Origin: Palsa-1392 sp963819975
Lineage (GTDB): Bacteria; Verrucomicrobiota; Verrucomicrobiia; Chthoniobacterales; UBA10450
DNA length: 64,000 nucleotides
Assembly: GCA_963819975.1 (NCBI GenBank)
Contig: CAWFYE010000008.1
Span: 1-64,000 of the forward strand
Reading direction: 5' to 3'
In this document: positions 53,731-60,807 of the stretch, piece by piece
How positions within the stretch are numbered: position 1 is the stretch's first letter
How the letters are laid out: each line of letters starts with the position of its first letter
Notes under the pieces: generated by a model
The model's database searches: none
What the model saw: only the letters and a program-made list of their open reading frames with translations
What the model was told of the DNA's origin: nothing
Made by a program: the position numbers and the translations under genes

Positions 53731-55248
53731 ATGCGCACGCCCGTTCTTTTCCTCGTCGCGCTCCTCGCCCTCGCCCCGCTGGCGGAGGCGAAGAAGGCGC
53801 CGGTCTCGGTCAAAAAATTGCCGCCCAGCGCGCAAGCCGCTGTCCAGGCCAAGGAGGTCTCGTTAGTCAGGGTCAACGTTACCGGGCAGCCCTATGATTA
53901 CTTTCGACCGTGGCAAAAGAAGGCGCCTTTCTCGAAGCGCGCGCTCGGCGCCGTTTTGCCGAATAATCGCGTTCTTGTCACCGCCGACCTCGTCGCGAAC
54001 CAAAATTATGTCGAGTTGGAGCGCGCAGAATCGGGCGAAAAGACCGCAGCCAACGTCGTCGTGGTCGATTACGAGGCCAACCTCGCTCTGATCGAGCCGT
54101 CCGATAAGAATTTTCTCAAGGGTCTGCAACCGCTCGAGCTCGCGCTCGATACCGTCGTCGGCGATCGCCTCTCTGCCTGGCAGCTCGAATCGACCGGGAC
54201 GCTCGTCGTCACGGAAGGAATCGTGACCACGGTTGGGATCACTCGTTACCCGGCCGACGTGGCCGACTTCCTCACTTATCGACTGAGCATTCCGATGCAG
54301 TACCGGGACAACAGCTACACCGTGCCACTGGTCAAAAACAACAAGCTGGCCGCGCTCCTCCTCCGCTACGATCCGCGGACCCAGGTGCTCGATGCCATCC
54401 CGGCGCCGATCATCGCGCATTTTTTGAAAGATGCCGCCAACCCGAAGTACCAGGGATTTCCTTCGTTAGGCATCTCCTTTTTCCCGACCCGCGATCCTCA
54501 ACTCCGCGCCTATGCCGGCGAGAACGGTAAGACAAGCGGGGTTTATATCACGAGCGTGGAGCCCGGGCTGCCCGCGGCCAAGGCCGGGCTCAAGCCGGGC
54601 GACATCGTGACCGCGGTCGAGGATCACGACATCGATCAAAACGGTAATTATGTCGATTCGCTCTACGGCAAGCTCGGGTTCAGCAATCTCCTGACTGCGA
54701 AAGCGTATGTCGGCGATTCAATCGCGTTGCACGTCCTGCGGGAAGGAAAACCGCTCACCCTGAACGTGAAGCTCGAGCATCGGGGGGAAGAGGATTACGT
54801 CATCCCGCCCTACAACATCGATGATGCGCCCTCTTACTACGTTCTCGGTGGTCTTATTTTTCAGGAGCTAACCCGCCAGTATCTGAAGGAATGGGGCAAT
54901 AACTGGGAAAAGGACGCGCCCCAGGATTTCGTTTATCTGGATAAATTCCAGTCTGAACTTTTTCCCGAAGGCAAGCAGCGAGTCGTCATCCTCAGCCAGG
55001 TCTTGCCGGCCAATAGCACGATCGGTTACGACGACTTCAGCTACCTCGTGGTGAAAAAGGTGAACGGCAAAGAGATACACTCGTTAGCCGACTTGGCGGA
55101 GGCGGTGAAGACGCCGCTCAACGGATTCCATGTCATCCAGACGGTGGACGACCCGAAGCAGCTCGAGCTCAATGCCAAGCAGGTCAACGCCGAAGCCGCG
55201 GCGCTGCAGAAAAATTACGGGTTGCCCGCGCTGCAACGGCTGGAGTGA
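53731..55248 (+). CDS. Catalytically degenerate Deg-like protease paralogue with PDZ domain
   Basis: The protein starts two bases after the protease stop (ATG 53731; a TTG at 53725 overlapping the stop is possible). It has a signal peptide and the same domain order as its neighbour, 505 residues. Aligned by eye, the active-site His is Asp (RVLVTADLVAN), the Asp is Asn (DYEANLALIEP) and the GNSGGP oxyanion loop is DNSYTVP. It cannot be a normal serine protease. The PDZ region is intact (GVYITSVEPGLPAAKAGLKP, GDIVTAVEDHDID). A role as regulatory or adaptor subunit of the active protease is inferred. Confidence 0.8.
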   Translation: MRTPVLFLVALLALAPLAEAKKAPVSVKKLPPSAQAAVQAKEVSLVRVNVTGQPYDYFRPWQKKAPFSKRALGAVLPNNRVLVTADLVANQNYVELERAESGEKTAANVVVVDYEANLALIEPSDKNFLKGLQPLELALDTVVGDRLSAWQLESTGTLVVTEGIVTTVGITRYPADVADFLTYRLSIPMQYRDNSYTVPLVKNNKLAALLLRYDPRTQVLDAIPAPIIAHFLKDAANPKYQGFPSLGISFFPTRDPQLRAYAGENGKTSGVYITSVEPGLPAAKAGLKPGDIVTAVEDHDIDQNGNYVDSLYGKLGFSNLLTAKAYVGDSIALHVLREGKPLTLNVKLEHRGEEDYVIPPYNIDDAPSYYVLGGLIFQELTRQYLKEWGNNWEKDAPQDFVYLDKFQSELFPEGKQRVVILSQVLPANSTIGYDDFSYLVVKKVNGKEIHSLADLAEAVKTPLNGFHVIQTVDDPKQLELNAKQVNAEAAALQKNYGLPALQRLE

Positions 55249-55910
55249 CGGCGCGCTCGCTGGCGCCTTTCGGTGCCATTTTCGATTGGGACGGCGTCAT
55301 CATCGATTCCGGCGAACTCCATGCCCGGAGCTGGCAACTGCTCGCGGCTGAGCTGGGAAAAACCATTAAGCCGGACAGTTTCATTCGTGGCTTCGGGATG
55401 AAAAGCGCTCGGATTATTGAGAAAATCCACGGTTGGGCGAAAGAACCAACCGAGATCGCTCGCCTAACAAATCGAAAAGAGGCTCTCTATCGCGAGCTGG
55501 TCGCGGAGAGCGAGATCGCGCCGCTTCCGGGCGTGTTGGAATGGCTCCATCGCCTGCACGAAGCCGGCGTTCCCTGCGCGGTCGCCTCCTCAACCCACAG
55601 AGCCAACATCGACCTCGTCCTGCACCGGATCGGCCTGGAGGACTCCTTTCGCGAGATCATCTCAGCTGAGGATGTCGTGCACGGCAAACCGAATCCCGAA
55701 GTTTTCGAGAAAGCCGCGGCCCGTCTCGGGACCCCAGCTGGCCGCTCTGTCGTTTTCGAAGACGCGCATGTCGGGATTGAGGCGGCGCACGCCGCCGGCA
55801 TGAAAGTCGTGGCCGTCGCGACGACGCATCCTTTGGAACAATTGCAGGCTGCCGATCTGGTCGTTAAACAACTCGACGAGCTGACGGTCGATCAGGTTGC
55901 GGCGCTGTAG
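55245..55910 (+). CDS. HAD-superfamily phosphatase (beta-phosphoglucomutase-like)
   Basis: GTG 55245 overlaps the previous stop (GTGA). The 221-residue protein has the nucleophile motif AIFDWDGVIIDSGELHARSW (DxD), motif II VASSTHRANID, the Lys in VHGKPNPEVFEKAA and the acidic motif VVFEDAHVGIEAAHAAGMKV. A cap domain lies between motifs I and II. Substrates of this subfamily are small sugar phosphates. Its C-terminus AAL and TAG stop (55908-55910) are formed by the first bases of a REP-like element. Confidence 0.88.
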   Translation: MTARSLAPFGAIFDWDGVIIDSGELHARSWQLLAAELGKTIKPDSFIRGFGMKSARIIEKIHGWAKEPTEIARLTNRKEALYRELVAESEIAPLPGVLEWLHRLHEAGVPCAVASSTHRANIDLVLHRIGLEDSFREIISAEDVVHGKPNPEVFEKAAARLGTPAGRSVVFEDAHVGIEAAHAAGMKVVAVATTHPLEQLQAADLVVKQLDELTVDQVAAL

Positions 55911-56005
55911 ACGCTTCGCTCGGCGAAGCGCTGGAGAAAGCTTCGCTACAGGGTGACCCCTGCCACCAACCGTCGCACCGCGCTTCGCAGAGCGAAGCGT
56001 CTACA
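55906..56005. repeat. Paired-hairpin REP/BIME-like element, copy B
   Basis: The element runs from TGTAGAC (55906-55912) to GTCTACA (55999-56005). The left hairpin is CGCTTCGC-TCG-GCGAAGCG (55912-55930). The right hairpin is CGCTTCGC-AGA-GCGAAGCG (55981-55999), identical to the right arm of the element at 19054-19155. It fills the whole space between the convergent HAD and pfkA genes and supplies the HAD stop codon. It may double as a bidirectional terminator. Confidence 0.85.
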
Positions 56006-57082
56006 TTAATCTCCGAACGAAATCTCAACGTCGCGCGCCGTTTCCACCATTTGACTCGAAGGCTGCACCAGCCGCAGCCGGTTGACCGCGTCCGCGATCG
56101 GCACGTGCTGCACCTGGTAATTTTGGTAGCTCACCATCGAACCAAAGTGACCTTCGTTCGCCAGTTGCACCGCCTTTACCCCAAAACGCGTCCCGAGAAT
56201 TCGATCGAGCGTCGTCGGCGGACCCCCGCGCTGAAGATGCCCAAGAACGGTGCAGCGGGTTTCCTTTCCGGTGCGCGCCGCCAACTCGTGCGCGACCACG
56301 TCCCCGATTCCGCCGAAGCGATATTCGCCGGTTTCGGTTTGATGCAGCACCTGCTGCTTGTTCTTTGCCGTCGCACCTTCCGCGGCCACGACCAGCGAGC
56401 TCAGGCTCCCGGCCGCTTCCCGGCGCTTGATGAATTCCGCCAGCTTGTCGTAATCGAACGGAATCTCCGGGATCAGAATTGCGTCCGCGCCGCCCGCGAT
56501 GCCGCCATGGAGCGCGATCCAGCCGGCGTGACGCCCCATTACTTCAAGCACCATGATCCGTTTGTGGCTGGTCGCCGTGGTGTGCAACCGATCGAGCGCA
56601 TCCGCCACCGCCGCGACCGCGGAATCAAACCCGAAGGTCATGGCCGTCGCTTCGAGATCGTTGTCGATCGTTTTCGGCACACCGATGCAGTTGATCCCAG
56701 CTTCCTGCAGTTGGAGCGCGGTTGTCATCGAGCCGTCGCCACCGACAATGATGAGCGCCTTGACCTGCAGCCGATCGAGTACCTCGCGCGCCTGTTCGAT
56801 CACTTCGGCGGCCACTACCGCGCGATTCCCGGCGCCGACCTTGGCAATGAAGTGTCCGCGGTTGGTCGTGCCGATAATCGTTCCGCCTAACGGCATGATC
56901 CCAGCCGTCCGCTGCCGATCGAGCACCATGTAATGCCCGGGTGGGAGCAATCCCTCGAAGCCATCCTTAAATCCAACCACCTCCCAGCCGAGTTTTTCCG
57001 CCGCTAGTACGACCCCGCGCAGGACTGCGTTCAACCCCGGGCAATCTCCCCCGCTGGTCAGGACACCGACGCGCGCTTTCAT
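56006..57082 (-). CDS. pfkA: 6-phosphofructokinase
   Basis: The 358-residue protein has VGVLTSGGDCPGLNAVLRGV, GGTIIGTTNRG, LIIVGGDGSMTTALQLQEAG, GVPKTIDNDLEATAMTFGFD and VMGRHAGWIALHGGIAGGAD. The GGDGS glycine is the ATP-type residue, while Lys in PKTIDND is the residue found in PPi-dependent and some actinobacterial ATP enzymes. ATP use is therefore more likely but not certain. It phosphorylates fructose 6-phosphate in glycolysis. The carboxypeptidase gene ends one base upstream of its start. Confidence 0.92.
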   Translation of the reverse strand: MKARVGVLTSGGDCPGLNAVLRGVVLAAEKLGWEVVGFKDGFEGLLPPGHYMVLDRQRTAGIMPLGGTIIGTTNRGHFIAKVGAGNRAVVAAEVIEQAREVLDRLQVKALIIVGGDGSMTTALQLQEAGINCIGVPKTIDNDLEATAMTFGFDSAVAAVADALDRLHTTATSHKRIMVLEVMGRHAGWIALHGGIAGGADAILIPEIPFDYDKLAEFIKRREAAGSLSSLVVAAEGATAKNKQQVLHQTETGEYRFGGIGDVVAHELAARTGKETRCTVLGHLQRGGPPTTLDRILGTRFGVKAVQLANEGHFGSMVSYQNYQVQHVPIADAVNRLRLVQPSSQMVETARDVEISFGD

Positions 57083-58051
57083 CTATTCGCTAGGGCCACC
57101 CAGCACTCTGCCTTTGTCGATCGGACGTCCCGCGGCAGCCCATTGATCGTAGAGCGACCAGCCGCGCGCGAGCAGCGCCGAGCCTTCCCCGAAGCGATCG
57201 CTGCTCCCGAGCACGACTACGATCAAACGCCGCGGCGTGATGAGAGTTGTACTGCCTTGCGGCACGACTTCGGACGGCCGCGCCGCCGAGAGCACCAGGC
57301 AGTCGCCCGCCCGCGCCGTGCGACCGGTTTTAACGCCGTCGATCTCGTCGCGACCGAGGAGTTCGTTTGTGTTCTGGAGCAAGTACCGCATCCGTCCCGG
57401 CCCGCGACCGAACTCGATTTCGCGTTCCTTTTGCGAAACATAAAACCGGAAACCGGCGTTGTTCATCGCGTATCTCGTCAGGCGGGCGATGTCGGCCGCG
57501 GTCGAATAGGGCTTTTCTTTCGTGTCGATCCCGCTCGGGTTGAGGAAACGCGTTCGCTCCATCCCGAGGTGCTTGGCCAGGGCGTTCATCTGCCGGACAA
57601 AATGATCGACCATCGTCCCAGGGGCCGCTTCGCCGCTCGGTGGCAATTGCGCCTGGAGTGCGCGCCCAACGTGGTCCGCCAGAGTGTAAGCCGCGATGTT
57701 ATCGGACTGAACGAGCGCGGCGTAGAGCAGGTCGCGCAAAGTGATCGTGTCGCCCGGTTGAAATCCGATGTTGTTTTCACTCGTCTCGGCCAGCGCCGCC
57801 GCCGGAACGGTCGCGACCTGGGCCAGATCGCCGCCTTGCTTGGTCGACCAATCGAGCACCACCATCGCGGTCGCAATCTTCGTCAGGCTGCCAACCTGCC
57901 GCTTCTTGTCGGCCTGGACCTTTTCCAGGACGAAGCCGGTCTTGGAATCAATCGTGATGCTTGCTTCCGCGGCCTTGAGCGGCGCCGCGGCCCCGAGGAA
58001 AAACGCCAAACCGACAAGCAGGCAGAGGATTTTGCGCAGGAAATTCATCAC
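57083..58051 (-). CDS. D-alanyl-D-alanine carboxypeptidase (PBP5/DacA-like)
   Basis: The 322-residue protein has a signal peptide (LRKILCLLVGLAFFLGAAAP). The penicillin-binding motifs are SxxK in VGSLTKIATAMVVLDW, SxN in ALVQSDNIAAYTLADHVGRA and KTG in EIDGVKTGRTARAGDC. The C-terminal beta domain and amphipathic anchor of E. coli PBP5 are absent, so it may be a free periplasmic enzyme. It removes the terminal D-Ala of peptidoglycan stem peptides. It lies directly before pfkA on the same strand. Confidence 0.88.
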   Translation of the reverse strand: MMNFLRKILCLLVGLAFFLGAAAPLKAAEASITIDSKTGFVLEKVQADKKRQVGSLTKIATAMVVLDWSTKQGGDLAQVATVPAAALAETSENNIGFQPGDTITLRDLLYAALVQSDNIAAYTLADHVGRALQAQLPPSGEAAPGTMVDHFVRQMNALAKHLGMERTRFLNPSGIDTKEKPYSTAADIARLTRYAMNNAGFRFYVSQKEREIEFGRGPGRMRYLLQNTNELLGRDEIDGVKTGRTARAGDCLVLSAARPSEVVPQGSTTLITPRRLIVVVLGSSDRFGEGSALLARGWSLYDQWAAAGRPIDKGRVLGGPSE

Positions 58052-58140
58052 GTCGGCGGTCCGAACCGCTGCACGTTAACTGGGCCCCCCAGCTTGGCAA
58101 CCGCAATCCGTGCGCGTCTGCCTAACGAAGCGCGCGCAGC

Positions 58141-58812
58141 CTAGCGGAGCGCGACCGAGGAGCGCGCCCCGTAGCGGTGCGGGTCGGGGCTGAGGACGAG
58201 AAGGACGCGCTCGGCGGCGTTGCGCAGGTCGAACGGCGTCGCTTTGCCCAGACCACTGGCGCGGATCGTTCCGAGCTTGCCCTGGCCGCGGCTGCCCCCG
58301 GCCATGTCGAACTCGTAAACCACGCGATGCGCTTCCACGTCGGTCACTTTCACGTGCAAGACCAGATAGGAGCGGCCGGCACCGAACTGGCCGAAGAAAA
58401 AGCGGGCCGTCGGGCTACCACCATCGACCAGATCAAATTGTCCTTCCACCAGCCAGCCGACCTTCGGCACTTCGTCGTCCGCCAGGATGCGAGCCGGAGC
58501 CATCTTGCTCAATTCTTCCTTCAAATCGCCCGCGAACTGGACCGGGATGAGCGAGGTGCGAATCGGCAGCTCGCCCGTTGAAGTGGCTACGTCTCCTCGC
58601 ACAGTCGCGCGGTCGATGCAGAAGGGCCGAATGTAAATCGCGGTCGGGTTCGCCTCGCCAACTCCGCAGTTGGTTTGGTAGCGGACCGAACCAAAATCCT
58701 TCGCGTCCACTTCGGAGCGGCCGGAGGTATTTGCGGTATAGCTCTTCGTGACGACCATATCGGCGCACGAACAAAGGAGGAGGCTGGAAGCGATGACGAA
58801 GAAGGATTTCAT
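58141..58812 (-). CDS. Lipoprotein of unknown function (DUF4410-like)
   Basis: ATG 58812 (MKSFFVIASSLLLCSCADMV) gives 223 residues with a lipobox ending LLLCSC. The body contains ELSKMAPARILADDEVPKVG, GWLVEGQFDLVDGGSPTARF and YLVLHVKVTDVEAHRVVYEF, the strand pattern of DUF4410-type outer-membrane-associated proteins. Longer in-frame starts upstream would add an implausible 147-residue leader. The 89 bp downstream to the carboxypeptidase gene hold one CCTAACGA word (58121). Confidence 0.72.
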   Translation of the reverse strand: MKSFFVIASSLLLCSCADMVVTKSYTANTSGRSEVDAKDFGSVRYQTNCGVGEANPTAIYIRPFCIDRATVRGDVATSTGELPIRTSLIPVQFAGDLKEELSKMAPARILADDEVPKVGWLVEGQFDLVDGGSPTARFFFGQFGAGRSYLVLHVKVTDVEAHRVVYEFDMAGGSRGQGKLGTIRASGLGKATPFDLRNAAERVLLVLSPDPHRYGARSSVALR

Positions 58813-58907
58813 AGGTTTACTTGGTCTGTCGCCGGCCGCCGTCGTTAGGATGACAGCCCGCAACTCGGTTTTCATGATGCAACTCCCGTGCCGCCGGAGT
58901 GAAAAAT

Positions 58908-59405
58908 TCAATCCGCCCGCCCAGCGCGATGGCTTGTCACCAGGCCGCGACAAATGAAATAGACAATCGTCGCCGAGGGTAAGCCAATCAGAAGCGAACC
59001 AACCAAGAGCGGTCTCCCGACCGAAAACAGCGTTTCCCAACGGATGTAATCGCGCAGGGCGAGCGGATGAAAATGAAGCTGAGTCGGCAGTCGGCCGTGC
59101 ATTGCCCAGTAGCCCGTTTTGTACTCCCAAAGATAAATCGCCGGCATGAACGGCAGGATGAGGTCGTGCAACTGGACGCTGATTGCGGCTGCGATCTTGT
59201 TGCTTTTGCAGATCCAGGCGACCGCGATCGATAGAAGGGTTTTCAAGCTCCAAAGGGGAGTGAATCCAAAGAATATGCCGATCGCGACCCCGAGGGCGAT
59301 CGAGTGTGGAGTGTCCTCGATCGTGACGAGGCGAAAGTGGAGATGACTGAGCCAGTCTCGCAACCGCCTCCAGAGACTTGATTTGGCAGGAACTTCTTTG
59401 GCCAT
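58908..59405 (-). CDS. DUF2062-family membrane protein
   Basis: ATG 59405 (MAKEVPAKSSLWRRLRDWLS) gives 165 residues. The diagnostic segment is TPHSIALGVAIGIFFGFTPL, followed by a second helix, and a C-terminal helix GRPLLVGSLLIGLPSATIVY. The family has three membrane helices and is often associated with glycan or lipid-modifying genes, function unknown. A CCTAACGA word (59416-59423) lies in the few bases upstream and within the end of the next gene. Confidence 0.85.
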   Translation of the reverse strand: MAKEVPAKSSLWRRLRDWLSHLHFRLVTIEDTPHSIALGVAIGIFFGFTPLWSLKTLLSIAVAWICKSNKIAAAISVQLHDLILPFMPAIYLWEYKTGYWAMHGRLPTQLHFHPLALRDYIRWETLFSVGRPLLVGSLLIGLPSATIVYFICRGLVTSHRAGRAD

Positions 59406-59412
59406 CGTATTC

Positions 59413-60378
59413 TTACCTAACGAAAAGATCGGGCTGCCGCGCCGGGCCGCGCGCGATCTGCCCGAGCGCCGCCCGCAGACGAAGCGCGGCATGGGGCGCG
59501 AAATCAAGCGCGTTATTATTGAAAACGACCTGCACCGTCTCGGCCTTGCCGGCGAGGTTCTTGGCGCGTTCCGCCACCTCTTCGATCTCCTCGTCGCTGT
59601 AGTCGTAGTAAAATCGTTCCGCGACCGTTTTGCCCCGCAGATAGGCCTCGGCATTTCGGCCGTGCAGGCGGAGGTAAGCGAGGCGCGGATTGGTCACCTC
59701 GTCGAACTCGCTCGGCATGATCGTGAAATGAGCTTCCTTAGGAGCATCGACCAGCGTAAGCGCGATCTCTCGGTGCCGGAAGAAATCGACCGTCGCCGCA
59801 AGCTCTTCGCCTTCCATCCAATTCCGATTGCGTAATTCGACGACCACGCCTGCCGATGCCAGGCGGTTCAGCAGGTCGTCCAGTTCCGCCAATTCGTGTT
59901 TCCGAGGCGAGAATGCCGGCGAAAGCTGGAGGAGAAAAGTGCCGAATTTTTTCGCCCCCCGGAGCGGCTCGACCGCGGTCACGATTTGCTCAAGCAAGGC
60001 CTTCTCCAGTTCCTGGGTCAGTTCAACCTTGTCTTTTGCATCGACGGAGGCGCTGCGCTGCAATGCGGGCGGAAGCGACTTCAGGGTGGCGGCATGGCGC
60101 GAGAGCAAGCGGTGGAGCTTTATGTTAAAAACGAAGCCGTCCGGCGTGGCCCGGCTCCAGCGCTCGACCATTCGTCGCTCCGGCACCGCATAGAAGGTCG
60201 AGTTCACCTCCACCATTTGGAAATACTGCGCATACCAGGGGAGTCGCTCGCCCGCGGGCAACTTCGCCGGATACCAGCGCTCAAGAAAACCTGGGTCCGA
60301 CCAACTGGCGGTTCCGACGAGGATTTGCGCATTTCGACGAGGAACGGCCACCCCCGAGAAAACGCCCGCTCGCTCCAT
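59413..60378 (-). CDS. DUF72-family protein
   Basis: ATG 60378 (MERAGVFSGVAVPRRNAQIL) gives 321 residues; an earlier in-frame start lies in the tRNA-fragment region. It has VGTASWSDPGFLERWYPAKL, MVEVNSTFYAVPERRMVERW, TPDGFVFNIKLHR, TFLLQLSPAFSPRKHELAEL, AYLRLHGRN and VFNNNALDFAPHAALRLRA. This is the complete DUF72 (YecE-like) TIM-barrel pattern, possibly a nuclease or endonuclease IV-like fold of unknown role. The last two codons include TCGTTAGG, one copy of the recurrent word. Confidence 0.9.
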   Translation of the reverse strand: MERAGVFSGVAVPRRNAQILVGTASWSDPGFLERWYPAKLPAGERLPWYAQYFQMVEVNSTFYAVPERRMVERWSRATPDGFVFNIKLHRLLSRHAATLKSLPPALQRSASVDAKDKVELTQELEKALLEQIVTAVEPLRGAKKFGTFLLQLSPAFSPRKHELAELDDLLNRLASAGVVVELRNRNWMEGEELAATVDFFRHREIALTLVDAPKEAHFTIMPSEFDEVTNPRLAYLRLHGRNAEAYLRGKTVAERFYYDYSDEEIEEVAERAKNLAGKAETVQVVFNNNALDFAPHAALRLRAALGQIARGPARQPDLFVR

Positions 60379-60400
60379 TAAGCAACCGTCTGCGGAGAGA

Positions 60401-60436
60401 TGGCTCCAGCGGTAGGATTTGAACCTACGACCAATC
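60401..60436 (-). repeat. 36-bp inverted copy of the tRNA-Asn 3' end
   Basis: On the minus strand this stretch is identical to 60756-60791, the last 36 bases of the tRNA-Asn gene including the T arm, acceptor 3' strand and CCA. The remaining sequence (60437-60490) does not complete a tRNA: the matching 5' acceptor TCCAGCG is absent. This is a tRNA fragment of the kind left by integration at a tRNA 3' end. No integrase is visible. Confidence 0.8.
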
Positions 60437-60507
60437 ATTAGTGGACGTCTGCCTCGGCACGATGCAGACAACGCGAGCCGGCTCCTAAACGCAACCGCGA
60501 TTGCGAT

Positions 60508-60584
60508 TGGTTGCGGGGGCGGGATTTGAACCCGCGGCCTTCAGGTTATGAGCCTGACGAGCTACCAGACTGCTCCACCCCGCG
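60508..60584 (-). tRNA. Initiator tRNA-Met (CAT)
   Basis: The minus strand starts CGCGGGGTGGAGCAGTCTGG, has anticodon loop CTCATAA (anticodon CAT), the T arm GGTTCAAATCC and ends CCCCGCAACCA with encoded CCA. The first acceptor base C opposes A72, an unpaired end that is diagnostic of bacterial initiator tRNA. The anticodon stem carries the GGG/CCC-like run only partly (CAGGCTCATAACCTG). Confidence 0.93.
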
Positions 60585-60716
60585 ATCTTGAGAGGCCAAT
60601 TATCACCGCGTTCGCACGGAACGCAAACCCGAGTTCGTGCCCCGCGCCAAGCGGACAAAATACTTGCCGCTTCGATCATCAGAGGCAAGGTATACGCCCT
60701 TCCGGAGTCCGAAGAA

Positions 60717-60791
60717 TCCAGCGTAGCTCAGTGGTAGAGCGGTCGGCTGTTAACCGATTGGTCGTAGGTTCAAATCCTACCGCTGGAGCCA
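60717..60791 (+). tRNA. tRNA-Asn (GTT)
   Basis: TCCAGCG pairs with CGCTGGA in the acceptor stem. The D arm is GCTCAGTGGTAGAGC, the anticodon arm CGGCTGTTAACCG (anticodon GTT), and the T arm GTAGGTTCAAATCCTAC. CCA is encoded (60789-60791). It is 17 bp from the end of the RND gene on the other strand and about 130 bp from the initiator tRNA. Confidence 0.95.
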
Positions 60792-60807
60792 TTTACCCCG
60801 GCGCAGT

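Noticed and set aside
57143..58144. A 333-codon plus-strand frame opposite the D,D-carboxypeptidase
   Set aside because: The minus strand has all three penicillin-binding motifs in order. The plus frame is arginine-rich and without any motif.
60401..60490. A third complete tRNA on the minus strand near 60.4 kb
   Set aside because: Only the last 36 bases match tRNA-Asn. The 5' acceptor strand and D arm do not pair with the rest.
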